Shown in pieces: positions 16,193-24,996 of a stretch of DNA of 64,000 bases; the stretch's first letter is position 1; each line of letters starts with the position of its first letter. A program made the translations under genes and the position numbers. The notes under the pieces are model-generated. The model made no database searches, was not told the origin of the DNA, and saw nothing but the letters and a program-made list of their open reading frames with translations. Source of the DNA: VRUE01 sp963697805 (GTDB lineage: Bacteria > Actinomycetota > Thermoleophilia > Solirubrobacterales > 70-9); NCBI GenBank assembly GCA_963697805.1, contig CAVOPB010000002.1, positions 558,001-622,000 on the forward strand, in the 5' to 3' direction.

Positions 16193-16366
16193 ATGCCTGA
16201 CGTCTTCTGGCTAGGTCTCGGAATCGCCGCCCTCTGCGTGCTCGTCGGCCTCTTCGCCGGCGCCCGCTCGAGCACGACCGGGGCCCTCACTGGCCTCGCG
16301 ATCGGCGCCTTTCTCGGGCTCATGGCGGGCTTCCCGCTGCTCGCACTCGGACTCGCGACGGCCTGA
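16193..16366 (+). CDS. Small two-segment membrane protein (57 aa)
   Basis: ATG at 16193, divergent from the MFS gene. The 57 residues form two hydrophobic stretches ('FWLGLGIAALCVLVGLFAGA' and 'LTGLAIGAFLGLMAGFPLL') split by a short polar turn 'RSSTT'. The arrangement resembles small actinobacterial membrane peptides of unknown role. Its TGA overlaps a CTG that is the only candidate start for the following broken membrane gene. Confidence 0.5.
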   Translation: MPDVFWLGLGIAALCVLVGLFAGARSSTTGALTGLAIGAFLGLMAGFPLLALGLATA

Positions 16367-17262
16367 TCCGCGCCGCGGCCAAGCCGGTTCGCGAGCCGGG
16401 GGAGTGGGCCGGGCCCGACTCCGATGGAGCCGGGCCGTTCACCACTCGCGTCACCTGGAGGCTGCCCCGTGGAGAACGCGCGGTATGGACCTCGCGCGCG
16501 GCCCGCAGGCGGGGCACGATCGACCTCGTCTCCGAAAGCGGCGAGGTCACCCACATCAGCGCCGCCCCGGAGACCACCAGCCGCCTGCGGAGAGTGAACT
16601 GGGTCGCCGCGACCGCCTTCGTGATCGGGGGGTCGCTCTTCGCCCTCGGCGCCGCGCTGGCCCAGTCGGGCGTTTAGGCGACGATCACCTGCTGGGTCTG
16701 TCTGATCGGCGGCGTCTTCTTCTCGACCGGCGGCTACGCCTCCCTCCTGCAGGCGATCAACGGCCCCCGGACGGTCGACAACGGTGGGGTGCTGGCAGCG
16801 GATCCCTGGCGGTGGTGGGCGCGCGAACCCGAGCGCCTGGAATGGCTCAGCGCAGCCGCCCTGTTCCTCGGCACCCTCGTCTTCGGCGTCCTCCTCGTCG
16901 ACTCGTTCATCGAAGGGCTGGGCGGCAGGGCCGAGGACCGGCTGGTCTGGTCGCCGGACATGATCGGCTGCATCCTCTTCCTCATCTCCGGGCAGATGGC
17001 GATCGCCGAGGTCTGTCACCGGCGCTGGTGCTGGCGCAGCCGCGATCTCGGCTGGTGGATCGTGATGATCAACGAACTCGGGTCCGCCCTCTTCCTGGTC
17101 TCCGCTGTGACGTCGTTTGTGCGCCCGGTCAACGACGACGTCATCAACGAGTCGATCGCCAAATGGGGGACGATCACCGGCGCCCTCTGCTCCGCGCTCG
17201 CCGGCGTCCTCCAGGAGCTCGAGCGGCCGACGCCCGCGCTTGAGCAGTCGCCCGCCGGGTAG
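16363..17262 (+). pseudogene. YrhK-like multi-pass membrane protein interrupted by an in-frame TAG
   Basis: One reading frame runs from about 16363 to 17262, interrupted only by TAG at 16675-16677. The part before it has a basic cytosolic region and a membrane span ('VNWVAATAFVIGGSLFALGA'). The part after continues at once with 'CWVCLIGGVFFSTGGYASLL' and then four or five more spans ending '...ALCSALAGVLQELERPTP'. A single T-for-G change (GAG to TAG) would explain it. The downstream piece could still be translated from a start near 16789. The only start candidate for the full frame is CTG at 16363 (CTGA overlap). Confidence 0.65.
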
Positions 17263-17297
17263 TACAACCACGATCCCAGCGAGAGGAAGGATGTTCG

Positions 17298-18137
17298 ATG
17301 GCCGAAGTAACCGTGATCCCGCAGGTCGAGCTCCATGACGGCGTCGAGATTCCACAGCTGGGTTTCGGCGTCTTCCAGGTTCCCCCCGATGACACCAGGG
17401 AGGTCGTCGAAGACGCGCTCGAGGTGGGCTACCGCCACATCGACACTGCCGGCGCCTACCGCAACGAGAGGGGCGTCGGCGAGGCGCTGGCCGCCTCGGC
17501 GATCCCGCGCGAGGAGGTCTTCGTCACGACCAAGCTCTGGAACTCCCAGCACGGCTTCGACGGGGCGCTCGCCGGCTTCGAGGCTAGCCTCGGCCGCCTC
17601 GGGCTCGACCGGGTCGACCTCTACCTGATTCACTGGCCGGTGCCGACCGAGGATCGCTTCGTCGACACCTGGCGCGCCTTCGAACGCATCCACGAGGAGG
17701 GCGGCGCCCGCACGATCGGCGTCTCCAACTTCAGGATCGAGGACCTCGAGCGACTCGAGCGGGAGACATCGATTCGGCCGACGGTGAACCAGGTCGAGCT
17801 CCACCCCTGGCTCCAGCAGGCCGAGCTGCGCCGCTGGCACGCCGAGCACGACGTCGCCACCGAGGCCTGGAGCCCGCTCGCCAAGGCCTGGCACCTCGAC
17901 GACGAGACGATCACCTCGATCGCCTCCGCCCACGGCCGCTCGCCCGCCCAGACGATCCTGCGCTGGCACATCCAGCTCGGCAACATCGTCTTCCCGAAAT
18001 CGACCACCCCGGAGCGAATCCGCGAGAACATCGACATCTTCGACTTCGAGTTGAGCGAGGAGGAGATGGCGCGGATCGAGAGCCTCGACTCCGGCGAGCG
18101 CACCGGGCCCGATCCGGCCGTGTTCGTCGCGCCCTAG
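17298..18137 (+). CDS. Aldo/keto reductase
   Basis: 279 aa with a ribosome site (GAGAGGAAGG) before the ATG. The AKR catalytic tetrad is visible: Asp and Tyr in 'HIDTAGAYRNERGVGEAL', Lys in 'VTTKLWN', His in 'YLIHWPVP'. 'GVSNF' and the C-terminal 'IVFPKSTTPERIREN' bind NADPH. It is about the size of bacterial 2,5-diketo-gluconate reductases (AKR5 type) and should reduce small aldehydes or ketones in the cytosol. Its TAG shares CTAG with the stop of the convergent ltrA-like gene. Confidence 0.93.
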   Translation: MAEVTVIPQVELHDGVEIPQLGFGVFQVPPDDTREVVEDALEVGYRHIDTAGAYRNERGVGEALAASAIPREEVFVTTKLWNSQHGFDGALAGFEASLGRLGLDRVDLYLIHWPVPTEDRFVDTWRAFERIHEEGGARTIGVSNFRIEDLERLERETSIRPTVNQVELHPWLQQAELRRWHAEHDVATEAWSPLAKAWHLDDETITSIASAHGRSPAQTILRWHIQLGNIVFPKSTTPERIRENIDIFDFELSEEEMARIESLDSGERTGPDPAVFVAP

Positions 18138-19333
18138 CCGCTCTCGGCACCGGCGGCATCGGGCCGGCGCAGCTGGCGACGACCCTCGCCGTACTGCCTG
18201 GTCTCGAGCACGATCATGGCCCAGATCAGGACGTTGACGATCGCGAGAATCGCGATCGCCGGGATCTCCACCGCGACCGGGACCAGGATCAGGAGCACGA
18301 TCGCGAGCACGAGCCGCCGCCGGTTGAGGGTGTGGACGTGGCGGTAGCGGAAGCCGACAAGCCCGAGCAGGTAGAGCGCGACCCCGCCGAGCAGGGCGAA
18401 GGCGGGGACGGTCTCGAGGTGGTCGTCGAAATGGCCGATCGTCTTCTTCAGCCCGAGGGCGACGAGGACGATCCCGGCCACCATCGGCAGGTGCAGGTAG
18501 GAGTAGGAGTCGCGGGCCATGGTGTTCTGCGCCCGGCCTGGCTCGGCAGCGGCCAGCCGTCGCCCCGAGACCAGGGCGACGACGTCGAAGTAGACCCACC
18601 ACATCGCCGCCGTCAGGGCGACGCCGAGCACGGCGGCGGTGCCGATCCCGAAGCTCAGCGCGCCCGACGCCCCGACGCCGATCGCGACGATCGACTCGCC
18701 GAGGGCGATGATCACGATCAGCCCGTGGCGCTCGGCGAAGTGGTCGGGCATCAGACGCCAGCCCGCGGGGGGGATCACGTAGGGGCCCGCCAGGTCGAGG
18801 AACAGGGCTAGTGCCCAGAGGGCGCCCTGGGCGGTGCCGTCGAACATCGATGCGGCGATCAGCAGCGTCACCGCGACCGCGGTGCTGATCGCCAGGCCGA
18901 GTACCGAGTGGCGGAGCGCGTCGTCATCGGGGCTGGCGAGGATGAAGAGGCCGATCTGGGCGACCCGGACGAGGCCGTAGGCAAGGGCGAAGACGAGGCC
19001 GAGCTCGCCGAATGCCTGCGGGACGCAGAGGGCGACGATCAGCAGCGCCGCCATCGCGCCGAAGATCACGAGGCGAACCGCGCCCTCCTCGGGGTCGACG
19101 ACGCTGGTCAACCAGGCGTAGCCGACCCACGCCCACCACAGCATGCCGAGGACGAGCAGGCCCTGGGCCAGTCCCGACCAGGACGGGTCGTGTGACATCA
19201 GCGCCGTGCACTGGGTGATCGCCAGCACGAAGACGAGGTCGAAGAAGAGCTCCAGCGGCGTCACCCGCTCTTCTTCGCCCTCGCGCAGCCTCGGTTTCAG
19301 GCGGGGTTGGTGGGTCTGCTCCTCGGCGGCCAT
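18134..19333 (-). CDS. Low-temperature-requirement A (LtrA) family membrane protein
   Basis: 399 aa from ATG at 19333. The conserved LtrA opening 'VTPLELFFDLVFVLAITQ' follows a charged cytosolic tail, and about 11 membrane segments continue with 'RHGLIVIIALGESIVAIG', a family hallmark. The name comes from a Listeria cold-growth mutant; the molecular function is not known. It is followed 7 bp upstream on the same strand by an MFS gene, so the two may be co-transcribed. Confidence 0.9.
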   Translation of the reverse strand: MAAEEQTHQPRLKPRLREGEEERVTPLELFFDLVFVLAITQCTALMSHDPSWSGLAQGLLVLGMLWWAWVGYAWLTSVVDPEEGAVRLVIFGAMAALLIVALCVPQAFGELGLVFALAYGLVRVAQIGLFILASPDDDALRHSVLGLAISTAVAVTLLIAASMFDGTAQGALWALALFLDLAGPYVIPPAGWRLMPDHFAERHGLIVIIALGESIVAIGVGASGALSFGIGTAAVLGVALTAAMWWVYFDVVALVSGRRLAAAEPGRAQNTMARDSYSYLHLPMVAGIVLVALGLKKTIGHFDDHLETVPAFALLGGVALYLLGLVGFRYRHVHTLNRRRLVLAIVLLILVPVAVEIPAIAILAIVNVLIWAMIVLETRQYGEGRRQLRRPDAAGAESG

Positions 19334-19340
19334 GCCGGCG

Positions 19341-20894
19341 TCAGCTGTCTTCGGCGTGATACCGCTCCAGCAGCTCCCGCTCCTGCTCCCTCTTGGGGAA
19401 GAGGAAGAAGACGACCGCGGCGCCGAGCAGGATCGCGACGATTCCGGCACTGTAGGCCCAGGCGTCGCCCTGGAGGAACGAGGACTTCGCCGCGGCGATG
19501 ATCTGTTCGGTGTGTCCGGGGTACTGGTTGGCCAGATCGGCGGCGCTGGAGAACGACTTTGTCAGCTCCCCTCTCACCTGGTCGTTGACCTGGGCCTGTT
19601 GCGGAGATTCGGCGATCGCCGCGCTCGCCGCCGCGGCGTAACCCGCGGTGAGGAGGGCCCCGAAGATCGATTGCATGATCGCCCCGCCGAGATCCCGCTG
19701 CAGATCGGCAGTCCCCGACGCCATCCCGGCCCGCCTTACCGGCACCGATCCGGTCAGGGAGTGGGAGGCGGGTGTCCCGGCGAAGCCGACCCCGACCCCG
19801 ATCAGCGCGTAGCCGAGCCCGACCTTCCAGTAGGCGATGTCTTCTTTCCAGAGCAGCAGCATTGTGATGAAGCCCAGGACGCAGAAGAGGTAGCCGAGAA
19901 GAAGGGTGAAGCGGGCGCCTCGCTTCTCGACCAGCTTCGCCGAGCGCGGCGCGACGATCACCATCAGGACCGCGGCCGGCAGGATCGCCAGGCCGGCGTC
20001 CAGGGTCGAGTAGTCGAGGACGTTTTGGAGGAACTGCTGGCCGATGAACATCGCTCCCATCAGCGAGCCGAAGACGATGATCCCGGCGACCGCCGCGACC
20101 CAGAAGATCCGTCTCGCCGCCACATTGAGGTCATACAGCGGAGCGGGCACGCGGCGTTGGCGGAGGACGAACGCCCCGGTCGCGGCGATCGCGATCACCC
20201 CGAGCCCGATCGCCAGGGTGCCCTTTCCGGGGACCGGGGCAAAGTTGATCCCGAGCACCAGCGCCGCGACCAGCAGCATCGAGAGGATGCCGCCGAGATT
20301 GTCAACTGGGTCGCTGGTCTCGTTGACATGGGCGGGGACGAAGCGCCAGGCCAGGTAAAGGGCGATGGCCGCGAGCGGCACCGTGATCAGAAAGACCGAG
20401 CCCCAGTCGAAATGCTCCAGCAGGGCACCCGAGAGGAGTGGCCCGAGCGAGGCGATCGCCCCGCCGATCGACGACCAGAGCGCGATCGCCCGGGTGCGGG
20501 CCTCCCCCGCCCAGAGGGCGGTGATCAGCGCCAACGTGGTCGGGAAGGCCATGCCGGCCGCGACACCGCCGATCACCCGAGCGACGAACAGGACGTCGTC
20601 ACTGGGGGCCAGCCCAGCCAGCAGCGAGGCGGGGATCGAGAGCCCCATCCCGAGCACCAGCATCATCTTCCGCCCGTAGCGGTCGCCGAGCGCGCCGAGG
20701 TAGAGGACCGAGCCGGCGAGGCCGAGCGAGTAGCCGACCGCGATCAGGTTGAGGGTCGTCTGGCTGGAGTCGAAGGCCTTGCCGATGTCGGGCAGGGCGA
20801 CGTTGGCGACCGCGAGGTTGAGGTTGGCGACCGCGGCGACCCCGATCAGGGCGGTGAGAACCAGGCCGGCTCGTTTGGGGCTGCTCGACTCCAT
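19341..20894 (-). CDS. MFS transporter, DHA2-like
   Basis: 517 aa with about 14 membrane spans. 'LNLAVANVALPDIGKAFDSS' corresponds to the DHA2 N-terminal motif, with 'GYSLGLAGSVLYLGALGDRYGRKMM' as motif A and 'RVIGGVAAGMAFPTTLALI' as motif C. A large external loop near residues 420-470 ('QAQVNDQVRGELTKSFSSA') is typical of drug/H+ antiporters of this class. A -10-like TAGGTT lies 9 nt before the start. Confidence 0.9.
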   Translation of the reverse strand: MESSSPKRAGLVLTALIGVAAVANLNLAVANVALPDIGKAFDSSQTTLNLIAVGYSLGLAGSVLYLGALGDRYGRKMMLVLGMGLSIPASLLAGLAPSDDVLFVARVIGGVAAGMAFPTTLALITALWAGEARTRAIALWSSIGGAIASLGPLLSGALLEHFDWGSVFLITVPLAAIALYLAWRFVPAHVNETSDPVDNLGGILSMLLVAALVLGINFAPVPGKGTLAIGLGVIAIAATGAFVLRQRRVPAPLYDLNVAARRIFWVAAVAGIIVFGSLMGAMFIGQQFLQNVLDYSTLDAGLAILPAAVLMVIVAPRSAKLVEKRGARFTLLLGYLFCVLGFITMLLLWKEDIAYWKVGLGYALIGVGVGFAGTPASHSLTGSVPVRRAGMASGTADLQRDLGGAIMQSIFGALLTAGYAAAASAAIAESPQQAQVNDQVRGELTKSFSSAADLANQYPGHTEQIIAAAKSSFLQGDAWAYSAGIVAILLGAAVVFFLFPKREQERELLERYHAEDS

Positions 20895-20940
20895 CGCTCG
20901 GCAAACCTATCCAAGCCAGTCGCCTGCGAGGATTGCGCAG

Positions 20941-21948
20941 ATGAGCGGGAAGCGGCCCGAGGCGCCGCGCACGGAGAGGATGCTGCCCGGGGTTTGGCGT
21001 CTACGGCTGCCGCTCCCCTGGCCCGGCGTCCCGCACGGGAACGTGTGGGCGGTTGCCGCCGACGGCGGCGTCGTCCTCTTCGACACCGGGATCGGCGGCC
21101 GCGGCCGGCTGCGCCAATTCGACCTCGCCCTCGCCCAGGCCGGCTTCGGGCTCGAGGACGTGAAGCTCCTCGTCTGCACCCACTCCCACTCCGACCACTA
21201 CGGGCTGGCGGCGCCGATCGTCGCGGGTGCGAAGTGTGAGCTCTGGATGCATCCGGCCTGGGGACACGTCCGGATCCAGGCCGACGATCCCGCCGCCGCG
21301 CTCGAGCACCGGATCGAGGTCGCCCGCCAGAGTGGCGTTCCCCCGGCGGCGCTGGAGCGCTACCGGGAATCGCGGAAGGGCGACGACGAAACCAGCATCG
21401 ACGCGATCGTCGAGCCCGACCGGGACCTTCTGCCGGGGGTCGAGGTCGAGACCGACCTCGGGACCTGGCAGGTCCACGAGACCCCCGGTCACGCGCCCTC
21501 GCACGTCGTCCTCCACCAGCCCGAGCGCAAGCTGATGATCTCTGGAGACCACCTGCTCGGCCGCACGGTCCTGTTCTTCGACCACGGCCACAGCCCCGAC
21601 CCGGTCGGCGAATTCCTCGGCAGCCTCGACGAGATCGAGCCGCTGGACGTCGACCTCTGCCTCCCCGGCCACGGGCGGCCCTTCCGCGAACCGGAGACGA
21701 AGATCGCCGAGGCGCGGGCGCAGGTCGACACCCTGCTCGGCAAGGTGCGGACCGCGCTCGCCGAGGGCGAGCGGCAGCCGTTCGAGATCGTCGCCGAGCT
21801 CGTCGGCCCCGACAACGTCAACTCGCCCGTGAGCGCCTGGGCCCTGCAGATCGTCCTCTCCTGCCTCGACCACATGCGGATCCTCGGCGAGGCCGAGCCG
21901 GTGGAGGGGACCGATCCCCAGCGCTGGAAGCTCCTCCCGGGCCGATAG
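20941..21948 (+). CDS. MBL-fold metallo-hydrolase
   Basis: 335 aa from ATG at 20941. The binuclear zinc motif is 'THSHSDHYG' (H-x-H-x-D-H), preceded by 'VLFDTGIGG', with later ligands in 'ETPGHAPSHVVLH', 'ISGDHLLG' and 'LPGHG'. A C-terminal helical extension (about residues 250-330) is typical of the lactamase_B plus winged-helix subgroup that includes LACTB2-like hydrolases. The substrate (thioester, RNA or phosphoester) is not readable. The next gene's -10-like TAGCCT overlaps its stop. Confidence 0.9.
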   Translation: MSGKRPEAPRTERMLPGVWRLRLPLPWPGVPHGNVWAVAADGGVVLFDTGIGGRGRLRQFDLALAQAGFGLEDVKLLVCTHSHSDHYGLAAPIVAGAKCELWMHPAWGHVRIQADDPAAALEHRIEVARQSGVPPAALERYRESRKGDDETSIDAIVEPDRDLLPGVEVETDLGTWQVHETPGHAPSHVVLHQPERKLMISGDHLLGRTVLFFDHGHSPDPVGEFLGSLDEIEPLDVDLCLPGHGRPFREPETKIAEARAQVDTLLGKVRTALAEGERQPFEIVAELVGPDNVNSPVSAWALQIVLSCLDHMRILGEAEPVEGTDPQRWKLLPGR

Positions 21949-21959
21949 CCTCCCGGGCC

Positions 21960-22403
21960 ATGGCCAGCTTCACCTTTGTGCGCGAGATCAAGGCCCCGCC
22001 CGAGGTTGTCTTCGAGCTCCTCACCGACCACCGCGGCTACTCCGACATCACGCCGCTGCGCCGCGTCGACCTCGAGCGCGAGGGCGACCCGGCGCCGAAC
22101 GGCGTCGGCGCGATCCGGGTCCTCCACGCCGTCGGCCCGCCGCTGCGCGAGGAAGTCCTCGTCTACCGGCCTCCGAGCCGCTTCTCCTACAAGGTCCTCT
22201 CCGGCCTGCCGGTGCGCGACCACGTCGGGACGGTCGAGCTGACGCCTGAGGGGGACGGCACACGGGTGGTCTACGCGATCCGCATGAACCCGACGGTGCC
22301 GCTGGTCGGCAGAGCCGTGGTCGCCGGCGTCCGCCAGGGGGTCAAGCAGCTCCTCAACGGGGTCGCCTCGGAGTCCGAGCGGCGCGCCGCCGCCTCGGCC
22401 TGA
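21960..22403 (+). CDS. SRPBCC family protein (polyketide cyclase/Coq10-like)
   Basis: 147 aa. 'FTFVREIKAPPEVVFELLTDH' is the usual beta1-alpha1 start of the START/SRPBCC fold; 'PLREEVLVYRPPSRFSYKVL' and the C-terminal long helix ('RAVVAGVRQGVKQLLNGVA') complete it. It probably binds a lipid or aromatic ligand, otherwise unknown. A TAGCCT box 8 nt before the ATG could allow a leaderless transcript separate from the MBL gene. Confidence 0.85.
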   Translation: MASFTFVREIKAPPEVVFELLTDHRGYSDITPLRRVDLEREGDPAPNGVGAIRVLHAVGPPLREEVLVYRPPSRFSYKVLSGLPVRDHVGTVELTPEGDGTRVVYAIRMNPTVPLVGRAVVAGVRQGVKQLLNGVASESERRAAASA

Positions 22404-22446
22404 GCTGCTCGGTGGGCGGGCGCCTCGACCAGGCTGAGCTGCGGCG

Positions 22447-23823
22447 ATGAAGCGCGCCTGGAGCAAGTTCACCGGCCATGTGAAGCGGCTCTGGAAAGAG
22501 CACCGGCGGGCGTCGATCGCCGTGATCGTCGCCGCGGTGCTGATGATCGCCGGCGGCGCCCTGCTCGCCTACGAGCTGCTCAAGCGCCCCGCCGACATCC
22601 ACAACGCCGACGTCCCGTTCCAGCCCCAGAAGCCGCCGAAGCCGAAGGCGAGGACCGTCAACTGGCCGTTCTACGGCTACAACCGCGCCCGGACCAGGTA
22701 CCTGCCCGCGAACGGGGTGAAGCCGCCGTTCCGCAAACTCTGGCGCTACACCGGCCGGCCGCTGCTCGAGTTCCCGCCGATCTACGTCGCCGGCCGGCTC
22801 TACTTCGTCGACAACAGCGGCTGGGTCCGTGCCCTCGATGCCGACACCGGCAAGCTCCTCTGGAAGCACCGGATCGGCCGTCTCAACGCTTCCTCGCCGG
22901 CCTACTCCAAACACCGCCTCTACATCGTCAACCTCGTTCCCGGTCACATCGTCAAGCTCGATGCGAAAAACGGGAAGATCGTCTGGAAAAAGTCGCTGCC
23001 GGGCCGGGCCGAGTCCTCGCCGATCGTCATCGGCCGCACCGTGTACTTCGGCTGCGAGAACGGCGAACTGTTCGCCCTCAGCACGATCAGCGGCGACGTC
23101 CGCTGGTCGACCCCGCTCGGCGGCGCGATCAAGTCGGCCCCCGCCTACAGTCACGGGACCCTGTACGTCGGCGACTACGGCGGCTACATGAACGCCGTCG
23201 ACGCCAAGAGTGGGAGGCTCGAGTGGCAGAGCGGCTCGCTCGGGCCCGGATTCGGGGCCTCAGGCGCGTTCTACTCGACCCCGGCGGTCGCCTTCGGCCG
23301 CGTCTACGCCGGTAACAACGACGCCCGCGTCTACAGCTTCGACCGCCACGACGGCACCGTCGCCTGGAGCTACTCGACCGGCGGCTACGCCTACTCCGGC
23401 CCCGCGGTCGCGACCACGAGGCACAGCCCGCCGACCGTCTACATCGGCTCCTTCGACGGCAACGTCTACGCCCTCGACGCCAAGGACGGCTCGGTGCGCT
23501 GGAGCCGCACGGCCGGCGGCCAGGTCGTCGGCTCGCTCTCGGCTGTCGGCGACATCGTCTACGCGGCCGAGTTCAGCGGTGAGACGACCAGGGGCTACAT
23601 GATGAGGAGCGGCCGCGAGGTATTCAGCTATCCGCGCGGCACCTACACGCCGGTCATCTCCGACGGTCGCCGCCTCTACCTGACCGGCTACTCGAGCATC
23701 ACCGCGCTGGCGCCATACAAGTTCAAGGCCGCGGTCGCCTCGGCGGTGATCGCGCCGAAGGTGAAGGGGAAGCCGCCGAAGGCGAAGGGAAAGCCGCAGC
23801 CCAGGAGGCAGAAGAAGGGCTAG
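22447..23823 (+). CDS. Membrane-anchored PQQ-like (PQQ_2) beta-propeller protein
   Basis: 458 aa. A basic N-terminus and one membrane span (about residues 22-42, 'ASIAVIVAAVLMIAGGALLA') are followed by seven or more quinoprotein-type blades with 'G..YALDAKDGSVRWSRTAGG', 'GKLLWKHRIG' and 'GKIVWKKSLPG'. The C-terminus is a short lysine/proline-rich tail. Such anchored propellers work outside the membrane as scaffolds or binding proteins (BamB-like); PQQ binding itself is not shown. Its stop shares CTAG with the convergent gene. Confidence 0.87.
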   Translation: MKRAWSKFTGHVKRLWKEHRRASIAVIVAAVLMIAGGALLAYELLKRPADIHNADVPFQPQKPPKPKARTVNWPFYGYNRARTRYLPANGVKPPFRKLWRYTGRPLLEFPPIYVAGRLYFVDNSGWVRALDADTGKLLWKHRIGRLNASSPAYSKHRLYIVNLVPGHIVKLDAKNGKIVWKKSLPGRAESSPIVIGRTVYFGCENGELFALSTISGDVRWSTPLGGAIKSAPAYSHGTLYVGDYGGYMNAVDAKSGRLEWQSGSLGPGFGASGAFYSTPAVAFGRVYAGNNDARVYSFDRHDGTVAWSYSTGGYAYSGPAVATTRHSPPTVYIGSFDGNVYALDAKDGSVRWSRTAGGQVVGSLSAVGDIVYAAEFSGETTRGYMMRSGREVFSYPRGTYTPVISDGRRLYLTGYSSITALAPYKFKAAVASAVIAPKVKGKPPKAKGKPQPRRQKKG

Positions 23824-24896
23824 CGCCGTCGGGGGGTAGTCGGCGGCAGGCCGCCCGGAGGTGGCGGTGGCGGGGTCGGGTGGCCGGCGACGAAGTGGGG
23901 GATGCGCGGGTGGTGCAGCCAGTCGTCGAGCACCGCCAGGCTGGCCGGGTAGTTTTGGATCCGGTAGGAGCTGGTCGAGCCGAAGTCCTGGTAGTAGATG
24001 AGCATCTGGCAGCGGCGGTGGCGGTCGACCCAGGTCAGCAGCTTGCTGACGAAGGTCGGGTCGTCTCCCCCGACCACCCCGAACTCGGGCAGCGCGAACG
24101 GCTTCTTGTCATAGCGTCGGTAGAGGCCCGCGAGCGCTTTCCAGTCCTGGTTGTCGGAGTAGAAGTCGGTGCCGACCCAGTCGACGTATTCGTCGCCCGG
24201 ATAGAAGTTCTTCGGGCGGTTCTGGGGAACCGTCGGCGAGCCCGCGGGCAGAGTGCTCCAGATCACCGCGATGGGCGCCTTTGGCAGCCCGCCGACCGTG
24301 CTTCGCAGGGGTGGCAGGCCGGCCTTGCGGAGGCGGGTGTCGATCACGCTCCGCTTGCCGCCGCCATGGACGATCAGGTAGATCCGCCGGAAGGCGCGGA
24401 TGTACTGGCGGGGGCTGTGAGCGGCGTCGCGCGGGTTTCCGGCGCAGTCAAAGGAGGCCCAGACGTTGAGGCAGCGGTTCGGCTCGCCCAGTGGCCGGAT
24501 GTAGGCGCGCAGCTGCTTCGCCCAGAACAGCTTGTTGAGGCGGATCAGGTACTCGTCGCCTTCTCCGCGGGCGATCGCCCGCGGGGTGATCAGCTCGTGG
24601 CCGTCGCGCTTGTCGGCGGTCGAGATGTGCATCACCGGCCGCGCCCGGGCGTCCTGCCAGCGTTCGATCGAGTCGGGGAAGTCGGTCCCCCAGGTGCGGA
24701 AGGTCTCGATCAACGCCGGGTGCTTGTGGGTCAGCTTGCTGAACTCACCGAAGTCTGCCGGGTCGCCGGTGTCGGAGATCCCGAAGAAGACCTTCTTCCC
24801 CTGTGGCGCAAGGTTGCCCGCCGCCGCCGTGGCGGGGGCGCAGACGGCGAGGAGCGCCGCCATGGCAGCGGCCAGCGCCACGGCCTTCGCGCGCAG
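23820..24896 (-). CDS. Secreted GH26-like (beta-mannanase-like) glycoside hydrolase, probable CTG start
   Basis: About 358 aa. The frame is open to a GTG at 24950, but a CTG at 24896 has GGAGG six nt upstream and opens directly into a signal peptide ('RAKAVALAAAMAALLAV...ATAAA'), so I prefer it. 'YIRPLGEPNR' could carry the acid/base glutamate and 'FALPEFGVVGG' the nucleophile glutamate of a clan-A barrel, as in GH26 beta-mannanases. 'EYVDWVGTDFYSDN' also fits. The C-terminus is proline-rich. Substrate is inferred only. Confidence 0.7.
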   Translation of the reverse strand: MRAKAVALAAAMAALLAVCAPATAAAGNLAPQGKKVFFGISDTGDPADFGEFSKLTHKHPALIETFRTWGTDFPDSIERWQDARARPVMHISTADKRDGHELITPRAIARGEGDEYLIRLNKLFWAKQLRAYIRPLGEPNRCLNVWASFDCAGNPRDAAHSPRQYIRAFRRIYLIVHGGGKRSVIDTRLRKAGLPPLRSTVGGLPKAPIAVIWSTLPAGSPTVPQNRPKNFYPGDEYVDWVGTDFYSDNQDWKALAGLYRRYDKKPFALPEFGVVGGDDPTFVSKLLTWVDRHRRCQMLIYYQDFGSTSSYRIQNYPASLAVLDDWLHHPRIPHFVAGHPTPPPPPPGGLPPTTPRRR

Positions 24897-24996
24897 GGTC
24901 GACCTCCGTTGCTCTTTGCACCAGGAGAGGGGCACTTCCGAGCACAACACGGTAGGCGCCCGAGGGTTGTTCCCGCGGGCGTAGCATTGCAGCGAC

